A DNA stretch of 64,000 bases from assembly GCF_000425265.1 (NCBI RefSeq), contig NZ_KE384342.1, positions 886,245 through 950,244 of the forward strand, in the 5' to 3' direction. The translations under genes were made by a program, and so were the position numbers. The notes under the pieces were generated by a model. The model was not told the DNA's origin. It made no database searches and saw nothing but the letters and a program-made list of their open reading frames with translations. This DNA comes from Maridesulfovibrio zosterae DSM 11974. Lineage in GTDB: Bacteria > Desulfobacterota > Desulfovibrionia > Desulfovibrionales > Desulfovibrionaceae. Of this stretch, positions 57,315-64,000 are shown one piece after another (within the stretch, counting starts at the first letter, position 1; each line of letters begins with the position of its first letter).

Positions 57315-57698
57315 ATGATCGTAACGACTGTAAATACTGAAAATGCTCCTGCGGCAATTGGCCCCTATTCACAGGCAACAATTTACAACGGACAGGCTTT
57401 CGTAAGCGGTCAGCTAGGCTTATCTCCTGCAACAGGAGAGTTTATTGCAGATGACGTTGAGGCTCAGACCCGTCAGGCTCTCGAAAATTTAAAAGCAATA
57501 CTTACAGCATGTGGTTCATGCCTTAATAAAGTAATATCGGTTGATGTTTTCCTCACCAACATGGACGATTTTGCTAAGGTTAATGCAATATATGCTGAAT
57601 TTTTCTCCAAACATAAACCAGCCAGAGCTGCAATTGAAGTAAGTGCCTTGCCTAAAGGCGGACTTGTTGAAATTAAATGCATTGCTGCAATTTCTTAG
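57315..57698 (+). CDS. ridA: RidA/YjgF-family enamine/imine deaminase
   Basis: 127 residues, start ATG 57315 (AGAGGATAAAAAA upstream). VNTENAPAAIGPYSQATIYN, GQLGLSPATGEF and the Arg in KPARAAIEVSALPKGG are family hallmarks. It clears reactive 2-aminoacrylate formed by PLP enzymes, protecting branched-chain amino acid metabolism. It starts four bases after the Gate-domain gene. Strong terminator follows. Confidence 0.95.
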   Translation: MIVTTVNTENAPAAIGPYSQATIYNGQAFVSGQLGLSPATGEFIADDVEAQTRQALENLKAILTACGSCLNKVISVDVFLTNMDDFAKVNAIYAEFFSKHKPARAAIEVSALPKGGLVEIKCIAAIS

Positions 57699-57753
57699 AC
57701 ATATTTAAAAATCCGGCAATACATATCTTCCCTAATCATGCACTATAAAAGCT

Positions 57754-57798
57754 TGATAAAACGGCCTGACTTAAGTTTAAGTCAGGCCGTTTTATCAA
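57754..57798 (+). terminator. Terminator after ridA
   Basis: A near-perfect long hairpin built on GATAAAACGGCCTGACTTA and its complement, with T runs on both sides. Confidence 0.85.
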
Positions 57799-58222
57799 AT
57801 GTCATTTTTTAGACATTTTTTCCTACATGCATCTAACAGATATTTTTTTGCAAACATATTACAATGCAATTACAATATATTATGTTTTAAAAGTAGTATT
57901 TGGCACACTACATGCTTAATAAAAAATAAGACGAGTAAAAAGAACTGACTAAACACAATATAAAAAAAGGCGAAAGCCATTAAAAATAAGAGTCATTCTT
58001 AAATCCGTCTTCAAAAAAATGATCTGGAACAATAGGCGAGTGCAGGACTCGGCAGAAACGAACAGCTTAGAAAAATATAATTAACACAAGCGATTCTGCC
58101 TCCCTCCCGCGATTGATCCGGACATTTTTTATTTCAAAAAAATATGATTTTATAGTACTGATTTACAAAACAGCTAAATCAAATATTGCCCTGATTAAAT
58201 TCTCCTGATATCGATTCCTGCC
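57799..58222. other. Intergenic region with sigma-54 promoter
   Basis: 424 bases after the ridA terminator. The sigma-54 promoter is at 57900. Downstream are paired segments: CGAGT-GCAGG-ACTCG (58037-58051) and GGCAGAA / TTCTGCC (58051-58057, 58094-58100), then TTTTTT at about 58126. A 21-residue frame (58019-58084) has no ribosome site and is probably not translated. Confidence 0.5.
57900..57917 (+). promoter_or_regulatory. Sigma-54 (RpoN) promoter
   Basis: TTGGCACACTACATGCTT has GG and GC exactly 10 bases apart (57902-57903 and 57914-57915), the -24/-12 pattern. Nearest plus-strand gene is trmL, about 300 bases away. Confidence 0.55.
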
Positions 58223-58708
58223 ATGACACAGGAAAAATTTACAAATCCTTTCAGCATCGTACTTTTCGAACCTGAAATTCCACCGAATACAGGAAATATT
58301 GCCCGACTCTGCGCCGGAACAGATACTCCTCTTCATCTGATTAAGCCTCTTGGATTCTCTATCTCAGATAAACACCTTAAGCGTGCAGGCCTCGACTACT
58401 GGCCAAGCGTAAAACTATCTGTATGGGAAAACTGGCAGGAATTCAAAGATAACGCTGAAATTGGCAGGCTCGTAACCACCAGCTCTAAACGCGGAACCTC
58501 TTTATTCAAATTTAATTTCGAAGCTGGTGACTGTCTTGTCCTTGGACCGGAAACCCGTGGTCTGCCAGAGTGGATGTTTGAAGAACTTAAATATGCAGTC
58601 AATATACCCACCACGAACAATGTGCGTAGTCTCAACCTTTCCACTTCAGCAGGAATTCTGCTCTATCAAGCGCTATCCTGCCTTGATGTAGATGTCAGCT
58701 TCAAGTAG
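58223..58708 (+). CDS. trmL: tRNA (cytidine/uridine-34-2'-O)-methyltransferase
   Basis: 161 residues of the SPOUT fold with the deep knot: FEPEIPPNTGNIARLCAGT at the start, CLVLGPETRGLPEWMF and NVRSLNLSTSAGILLYQA at the end. It uses S-adenosylmethionine to 2'-O-methylate position 34 of leucine tRNAs. Ribosome site is poor. Stands alone between the RpoN region and rmlB. Confidence 0.94.
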   Translation: MTQEKFTNPFSIVLFEPEIPPNTGNIARLCAGTDTPLHLIKPLGFSISDKHLKRAGLDYWPSVKLSVWENWQEFKDNAEIGRLVTTSSKRGTSLFKFNFEAGDCLVLGPETRGLPEWMFEELKYAVNIPTTNNVRSLNLSTSAGILLYQALSCLDVDVSFK

Positions 58709-58883
58709 AGTTAACAACTGCTTATGCTGACTTTTTTAGCTCATAAAATGGCCAGGAAAAGCTTAACAACTCTTCATAATATATAATATATTCAGTATAT
58801 TGAACTTAATATTGCACTTTCTTGCATAACATAGCTTCAAGCGGTATGTTGCCCTTTGTAATCAAATTCATTCTGGAGATTTT

Positions 58884-59903
58884 ATGCGACTTCTTATTAC
58901 CGGCGGATGTGGTTTTATCGGGACAAATTTTGTTTACCTCATGCAGGAGAGACACCCCGACTGGAAGATTTTCAATCTTGATAAGCTGACCTATGCCGGG
59001 AATCGCAAGAATCTGCTGAAGCTGGAACAAGACAATGACTCTGACTACACATTCATTCAGGGTGATATCTGCGATAAAAATTTTGTTACGTCCGTATTAC
59101 ACGATTATAAAATCGAAGCGGTTGTAAACTTTGCCGCGGAATCACATGTAGATAGATCAATTAATGATCCAGCACCTTTTTTGACCACCAATACCCTCGG
59201 TGCGCAAAATATTATGGAATGTGCGCGTAAAGCAGGTATTGAAAAATTCGTCCATGTTTCAACGGATGAAGTATATGGCACACTCGGCCCAGATGATCCG
59301 GCATTTACTGAAGAAAATCCGCTGGTACCGAACAGCCCTTATTCCGCATCCAAAGCTGGTGCCGATCTCATGGCCAGAGCGTACTTTGAAACATACAAAT
59401 TTCCTGTATCCATCACTAGGTGCTCCAATAACTACGGTCCCTACCAGTTTCCTGAAAAACTTATCCCGTTAATGTTCATCAAAGCTACAGCAGATGAACA
59501 ACTGCCCATATATGGTGACGGCTCTAATATCCGTGACTGGATTTATGTTGATGACCACTGTACAGGCGTAGAACTCACCCTGCTGAAAGGTAAACCCGGC
59601 AGCGCTTATAACTTTGGCGGAGCAGCTGAGAAAACAAATCTTGAGCTGGTTAAAGAGCTTCTTACTATTCTCGGAAAAGATGAATCTCTGATAACCTATG
59701 TCAAAGACAGACCCGGGCATGACATGCGTTATGCCATGGATTACACTCTGGCAGAAAAAGAACTTGGCTTTAAACCCGCCATCTCGTTTGAGCAGGGCAT
59801 TCGTAAAACAGTTGAATGGTATCAAAACAATACAACGTGGCTTGACGATGTTCGCAGCGGGGCATACCGCGAGTTTATGGACAATTGGTATGGAGAGCGA
59901 TAA
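58884..59903 (+). CDS. rfbB: dTDP-glucose 4,6-dehydratase
   Basis: 339 residues. NAD-binding LLITGGCGFIGTNFVYLMQE, catalytic stretch VHVSTDEVYGTLG, YxxxK in NSPYSASKAGADLMARAYFE and RCSNNYGPYQFPEKLIPLMF. Makes dTDP-4-keto-6-deoxyglucose, on the way to rhamnose for O-antigen or other polysaccharide. CTGGAGATTTT precedes the ATG. Overlaps rfbD by one base. Confidence 0.96.
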   Translation: MRLLITGGCGFIGTNFVYLMQERHPDWKIFNLDKLTYAGNRKNLLKLEQDNDSDYTFIQGDICDKNFVTSVLHDYKIEAVVNFAAESHVDRSINDPAPFLTTNTLGAQNIMECARKAGIEKFVHVSTDEVYGTLGPDDPAFTEENPLVPNSPYSASKAGADLMARAYFETYKFPVSITRCSNNYGPYQFPEKLIPLMFIKATADEQLPIYGDGSNIRDWIYVDDHCTGVELTLLKGKPGSAYNFGGAAEKTNLELVKELLTILGKDESLITYVKDRPGHDMRYAMDYTLAEKELGFKPAISFEQGIRKTVEWYQNNTTWLDDVRSGAYREFMDNWYGER

Positions 59904-60790
59904 TGATTGATTTAGCAGGTAAAAAGGCAGTTATTTTAGGTGGACGTACAGGACTTCTGGGACAATCCCTGACAGAAAAATTACAAGATCATAAAGTTAT
60001 AACTGTCCCCCTTTCCCGTAAAGACTTTGATCCCTCAAATATGGACTCTCTGGCAGCACTTCTCGAAAGAGAGAATCCTGACTTTATCTTCAATACTGTG
60101 GCCTATACAATGGTCGATCAGGCTGAAGATGAAGAAAACAATGCCCACCTGCTAAACACAACCCTGCCCGTAACGATCGGAAGACTAGCCAAACAATGCA
60201 ACTGCAAACTGATTCATTACAGTACAGACTTTGTTTTTGACGGTAAAAAAGATTCACCATACACTGAAGAAGATAAAACAAATCCGCAATCTGTATACGG
60301 ATCAACCAAGCTTGACGGAGAAGAGAAACTTCTTGATCTAAATTATGATAACATCCTCATAATCAGAACTGCATGGCTGTTCGGCCCTAATAAAACAAAT
60401 TTCGTACACAAAATTTTGAACTTCGCCAGAGAACGTGAAAGCCTGAGCGTTGTTCATGACCAAACAGGTTCTCCAACCTACACTCCGGACCTTGCGGAGT
60501 ACACAATCGCACTTATTAAAAATGAAGCTGCCGGAGTCTTCAATGTTGTTAATTCCGGCAAGGCCAGCTGGTGCGAACTGGCTACTGAAGCGGTCAATTG
60601 TTCCGCAATTAACTGTCGTGTTGATGCTGTACCTACAAGTGCCTACCCAACTAAAGCAAAGAGACCGCCCTACTCAGTTCTGGATACCTCAAAATTTACA
60701 GAGGTAACTGGAATTACTCCGCGCCCGTGGGTTCAGGCTATGAGAGATTACATCTACAACGATCTCAAAAACCATCCAGAAGATCGATGA
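59903..60790 (+). CDS. rfbD: dTDP-4-dehydrorhamnose reductase
   Basis: 295 residues, start ATG 59903 overlapping rfbB's TAA. KKAVILGGRTGLLGQSLTEK, NTVAYTMVDQAEDEENNAHL, HYSTDFVFDGKKDSPYTEED and SVYGSTKLDGEEKL are the RmlD pattern. It makes the last reduction step to dTDP-L-rhamnose. RmlA and RmlC are not in the window. A ferredoxin-like membrane protein gene follows by 7 bases. Confidence 0.93.
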   Translation: MIDLAGKKAVILGGRTGLLGQSLTEKLQDHKVITVPLSRKDFDPSNMDSLAALLERENPDFIFNTVAYTMVDQAEDEENNAHLLNTTLPVTIGRLAKQCNCKLIHYSTDFVFDGKKDSPYTEEDKTNPQSVYGSTKLDGEEKLLDLNYDNILIIRTAWLFGPNKTNFVHKILNFARERESLSVVHDQTGSPTYTPDLAEYTIALIKNEAAGVFNVVNSGKASWCELATEAVNCSAINCRVDAVPTSAYPTKAKRPPYSVLDTSKFTEVTGITPRPWVQAMRDYIYNDLKNHPEDR

Positions 60791-60797
60791 ATTAAAA

Positions 60798-61772
60798 ATG
60801 AAAAAAATATCCCCTAAACTTCTGCGGGATTCTATCCAGCTTGCAATGACATTGTTCTGCATCTGGGTAGGATACCGCTTTTATCTTTTCTACGAGTTCA
60901 TGATTGGAAAATCAGACATAGCCGTAGCAAAACCGGGTGCAGTAGAAGGTTTTCTTCCGATCAGCGCCCTTTTATCACTTAAACAACTCATAACAAAAGG
61001 CGTATTTGATGAAGTTCATCCCGCAGGACTGACTATCTTCATTGCCGTCATAGTCATGAGTCTGATCGTGCGCAAAGGTTTTTGCGGTTATCTATGTCCT
61101 GTTGGATTTATTCATAACCTGCTCAACAAAATCGGTCGTAAGATGAAAAAGACCGTAACAGTCAAGGGCAAAATTGAGTTAATACTTCTAATTCCCAAAT
61201 ATATTCTTATAACCCGCTTAGTTTACGGCATCTTCGTAAAAATGAGCGGCCGTGAACTGGATACTTTTATCCATTCCTCATACAATTTCACAGCGGAAGC
61301 AAAAATGATGCTTTTCTTCGCTGACTTAAGCATCAAGCCTGCTATAGTAATCTCTATTCTGCTAATTCTTGGTATAATTATACCGTACTTCTGGTGCCGA
61401 TTTATTTGCCCTTACGGGGCATTACTCGGCATTTTTGCCAAAATATCACCCGTCGCAATAAAACGTGATACGAAGTCTTGTATAAGTTGTGGAAAGTGCA
61501 GTAAGGCATGTCCCGGGGGCATAGAGGTAGATATTAAAGATACTATCAATTCAGCTGAATGCATAGGCTGCGTCCAATGCATAAATGCCTGTCCGGTTGA
61601 TAACTGCATAACACTGACAGACAGACTCAGCCGTATTAAACTTCCGTGGTACACCGTTGCCGCAGGATCAGTATTCATACTGCTGATATACTACTTTGCT
61701 GCAAGAATAACTAATCACTGGGACTCTCCATATCCCATAGAGATGTTACGTAATTACTATATGCAACTTTAA
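60798..61772 (+). CDS. Membrane-bound 4Fe-4S protein (NapH/NosR-type)
   Basis: 324 residues, about five membrane helices. Two cytoplasm-facing CxxxCP motifs, FCGYLCPVGF and FICPYGALLG, and two ferredoxin-type cluster motifs, CISCGKCSKACP and CIGCVQCINACPVDNC, are those of NapH/NosR-like electron-transfer proteins. It could pass electrons from a quinol to a partner, but the partner is not visible. It follows rfbD after 7 bases and is probably co-transcribed, an odd location for this family. Confidence 0.88.
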   Translation: MKKISPKLLRDSIQLAMTLFCIWVGYRFYLFYEFMIGKSDIAVAKPGAVEGFLPISALLSLKQLITKGVFDEVHPAGLTIFIAVIVMSLIVRKGFCGYLCPVGFIHNLLNKIGRKMKKTVTVKGKIELILLIPKYILITRLVYGIFVKMSGRELDTFIHSSYNFTAEAKMMLFFADLSIKPAIVISILLILGIIIPYFWCRFICPYGALLGIFAKISPVAIKRDTKSCISCGKCSKACPGGIEVDIKDTINSAECIGCVQCINACPVDNCITLTDRLSRIKLPWYTVAAGSVFILLIYYFAARITNHWDSPYPIEMLRNYYMQL

Positions 61773-61778
61773 TAAAAT

Positions 61779-61820
61779 GGGCAGATTCTGAAATTATATT
61801 TCAAAATCTGCCCTTCTTTA
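61779..61820 (+). terminator. Terminator after the 4Fe-4S gene
   Basis: GGGCAGATT (61779-61787) with AATCTGCCC (61805-61813), then TTCTTTA. Confidence 0.8.
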
Positions 61821-61828
61821 TGTCTCAC

Positions 61829-61874
61829 ATTCTAATGTAGAATCACCTCGAAACGGCCCAGTTTAAACTGGGCC
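61829..61874. repeat. Two palindromes between converging genes
   Basis: ATTCTA-ATG-TAGAAT (61829-61843) and the perfect 20-base palindrome GGCCCAGTTTAAACTGGGCC (61855-61874). No T run follows on either strand. Confidence 0.6.
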
Positions 61875-61892
61875 AAACGCTCTTAGCAAAGT

Positions 61893-63212
61893 CTACTTAA
61901 TATTTTCACTACGCCATGCTTCAAATAATTCCATAGCGCGTTCACCGTAAAGTTCTTTGCGAATTCGTTTAGGTGCTCGTTTTTTAAGTGCGGGCATCAA
62001 TCCGAATTGTACATTTGAAGGCTGAAAATTTTTCTTTTTCTCGCGTAAATGGCCAAGTAAAGCTCCCATGGATGTTTCCTGCGGAGGAGCTGGCAGTTCG
62101 TTACCTTTAATTTGCTCAGCCAGCATTAACCCAACCCATAAACCGCATGCAGCAGATTCAAGATAACCTTCTACACCTGTAATCTGTCCAGCGAGATGAA
62201 TCCTCGAATCAGATTTAAGGGCTAAGTGTTCATCAAGAACCTCAGGAGCATTTACATAAGTATTACGATGGATAGATCCCATACGTAAAAATTCAACATT
62301 TTCAAGACCGGGAATCATACGAAAAATTCGTTTCTGCTCGGGATATTTGAGTTTTGTTTGAAAACCCACAAGGTTGAAAGAAGTTTTCTCTTTATTTTCA
62401 GCACGAAGCTGGACAACAGCATAAGCCTGCTCTTCAGTACGAGGATCGATGAGGCCCACGGGTTTAAGTGGACCGAATGAGAGAGTCATATCGCCGCGAT
62501 CAGCCATTTCTTCAATAGGCAGACATCCTTCGAAATGAATTTCTTTTTCAAATTCGCGTGGCACAACTCGTTCACCGGATTTAAGTTCTGTAAGAAACTC
62601 AAAATACTGCTCTTCTGTCATGGGACAGTTTAGATAATCATCATCTTCAGGCTTGTAACGTGAGCCATAAAAAGCAACATCCATGTTAACGGAATCACGG
62701 CTGACAATAGGAGCTATGGCATCATAAAAATATAAACGCTGATTACCTATCTTTGAAATCAGGCTGTCAGTAAGCGATTTAGAAGCAAGCGGTCCTGCGG
62801 CAACTACAATCTTAGCGTAATCAGCCAGAGCAGGGTCATCAATAGAGGTTATCTCTTTCCTGATGACGTTGATAAATTCTTCTGCTTCAATGGCTTCAGT
62901 AACCAGTTTTGAAAAGATTTCCCGATCAACGGCAAGAGCTGAACCGGCAGGTACACGGGACTGCATAGCGGCTTTCATAAGCACAGAATCAAGAGATTCC
63001 ATTTCTTTTTTAAGCACACCGATAGCTGTGTTCAGCTCGCCTGACCGCAATGAATTTGAGCAGACAAGTTCAGCCAGTCCCGGCAGATGGTGAGCCTCCG
63101 AATATTTATCCGGCTTCATTTCATAGAGATCAACATAAATTTGAGCTTTTGCAAGCTGCATAGCACATTCACACCCGGCCAGACCGCCACCGATTACAGC
63201 AATTTTATCCAC
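61893..63212 (-). CDS. trmFO: Folate-dependent tRNA (uracil-5-)-methyltransferase
   Basis: 439 residues. FAD-binding AVIGGGLAGCECAMQLAKAQ, then CSNSLRSGELNTAIGVLKKE, and LAGQITGVEGYLESAACGLW near the C-terminal FAD site. It makes ribothymidine-54 in tRNA with methylenetetrahydrofolate. The start is GTG at 63212, set by GGAG eight bases upstream. Converges on the rfb operon. Confidence 0.95.
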   Translation of the reverse strand: MDKIAVIGGGLAGCECAMQLAKAQIYVDLYEMKPDKYSEAHHLPGLAELVCSNSLRSGELNTAIGVLKKEMESLDSVLMKAAMQSRVPAGSALAVDREIFSKLVTEAIEAEEFINVIRKEITSIDDPALADYAKIVVAAGPLASKSLTDSLISKIGNQRLYFYDAIAPIVSRDSVNMDVAFYGSRYKPEDDDYLNCPMTEEQYFEFLTELKSGERVVPREFEKEIHFEGCLPIEEMADRGDMTLSFGPLKPVGLIDPRTEEQAYAVVQLRAENKEKTSFNLVGFQTKLKYPEQKRIFRMIPGLENVEFLRMGSIHRNTYVNAPEVLDEHLALKSDSRIHLAGQITGVEGYLESAACGLWVGLMLAEQIKGNELPAPPQETSMGALLGHLREKKKNFQPSNVQFGLMPALKKRAPKRIRKELYGERAMELFEAWRSENIK

Positions 63213-63338
63213 TTAACGTACTCCAAAGTCGATTGAATTTTTCAGTTATCTAAATTACTACTTAGCTAAGAAGTAAAAAGTTTGTACATTCGCCTTCTGC
63301 GCAGCAAAAAAAATTTAAAATACAGGCATATTTTGTTT

Positions 63339-64000
63339 ATGACCGCACCAATATTACAAATTAAAAATCTGACAACATCATTTGCAACTCCTAACGGGAT
63401 CATCAAAGCTGTGGATAATGCCACTATCGACTTAGGGCAAGGAGAAACTTTAGCTGTTGTCGGTGAATCGGGCTGCGGCAAGACAGTTCTCTCACTTTCC
63501 ATCATGGGGCTTATACCCGATCCTCCGGGTAGAATAACAAATGGAGAAGTCATTTATCAAGGTAAAGACCTTGTTAAGCTCAGTGAGAAAGAAATGCAGA
63601 AAATCAGAGGAAATTATCTTTCCATGATTTTTCAGGAACCCATGACTTCGTTAAACCCAGTTTTTAAAATAGGTGATCAAATCGGTGAAACACTAAGACT
63701 ACACAAAGGTCTTACGAAAAAAGAAGCTCAAGATGCAGCCGTTGATGCCTTAAAGCTGGTAGGTATGCCCAATCCTCATAAACGTGTAAATAATTTCCCT
63801 CATGAGCTTAGCGGCGGTATGCGCCAGCGGGTCATGATTGCTATGGCTCTGGCCTGCTCTCCTGAAATACTTATAGCTGATGAACCGACCACTGCACTTG
63901 ATGTAACCATACAGGCTCAGATATTGCGATTGCTCGACGAGATGAAACACAAAATGAACGGTTCACTCATGCTGATTACTCACGATTTAGGAGTGGTAGC
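63339..64000 (+). CDS. Oligopeptide/dipeptide ABC transporter ATPase, 3' end cut off
   Basis: At least 220 residues, continuing past the window. Walker [22 protein letters not shown]-loop [17 protein letters not shown], signature [19 protein letters not shown] and Walker [21 protein letters not shown] place it in the DppD/OppD group. The start [20 protein letters not shown] is at ATG 63339, with only AGG eleven bases upstream. Its partner DppF-type ATPase and permeases are expected just beyond the edge. Confidence 0.93.
   Translation, partial: MTAPILQIKNLTTSFATPNGIIKAVDNATIDLGQGETLAVVGESGCGKTVLSLSIMGLIPDPPGRITNGEVIYQGKDLVKLSEKEMQKIRGNYLSMIFQEPMTSLNPVFKIGDQIGETLRLHKGLTKKEAQDAAVDALKLVGMPNPHKRVNNFPHELSGGMRQRVMIAMALACSPEILIADEPTTALDVTIQAQILRLLDEMKHKMNGSLMLITHDLGVV

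Overview
The window looks like chromosomal DNA from an AT-rich, probably marine member of the Desulfovibrionaceae. The strongest evidence is a periplasmic [NiFe] hydrogenase (small and large subunits with their protease and HypC) whose large subunit closely resembles, from memory, that of Desulfovibrio vulgaris Miyazaki. Other evidence is a YedF selenium-metabolism protein, a thioredoxin-type arsenate reductase, many sensor kinases and three polar amino-acid ABC uptake loci. No phage, plasmid or CRISPR array is visible. One complete IS481-type insertion sequence is present.

Layout. 1-9.9 kb: an ABM-domain gene cut by the edge, a GAF-GAF NarX/DegS-type kinase with its LuxR-type regulator, ribB behind an FMN riboswitch, a SLOG-like protein, a 57-residue protein behind a possible folded leader, a TonB-like membrane protein with an odd C-terminal domain, tRNA-Pro(GGG), a GNAT acetyltransferase, arsC and rsgA. 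10.0-11.2 kb: the insertion sequence. 11.2-20.1 kb: phytase-like esterase, TIGR01777 epimerase, a kinase with a solute-binding sensor, TetR, UspA, a DHH phosphoesterase and an M20 peptidase, with an 840-base gap that contains an orphan terminator. 20.2-24.8 kb: a C-type-lectin protein with a PEP-CTERM-like tail, then hypC, the hydrogenase protease and hynBA on the minus strand. 25.2-33.2 kb: tmk, a YhaM-like nuclease, surE, fba, gap and an amino-acid ABC operon without an ATPase. 33.2-47.9 kb: HD-GYP, a chemoreceptor, DUF374 acyltransferase with msbA, yedF, an RluB-type pseudouridine synthase, mltA with an MBL-fold gene, a 5'-nucleotidase-like protein with altered metal motifs, an AI-2E family permease and a large hybrid kinase.

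48.0-53.5 kb holds two complete amino-acid ABC systems on opposite strands. In both, a terminator-like hairpin follows the binding-protein gene, so that gene can be expressed above the permease and ATPase. 53.5-56.3 kb is a signalling group (PilZ, a response regulator joined to a HisKA_2 kinase, STAS). 56.3-64 kb: a Gate-domain membrane protein with RidA, a sigma-54 promoter with no obvious gene next to it, trmL, rmlB-rmlD with a NapH-like ferredoxin, trmFO and the start of an oligopeptide ABC ATPase.

Most genes are single units or short operons separated by good intrinsic terminators. Alternative starts (TTG, GTG) with strong Shine-Dalgarno sequences are common. I saw no clear new multi-gene system. 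The best leads are small: structured leaders before the 57-residue protein and before hynBA, a ribosome-site-sequestering fold in the IS leader, the orphan sigma-54 promoter, the TonB-like protein with an alpha/beta-hydrolase-like tail that lacks a nucleophile, and the nucleotidase relative with lost metal ligands.
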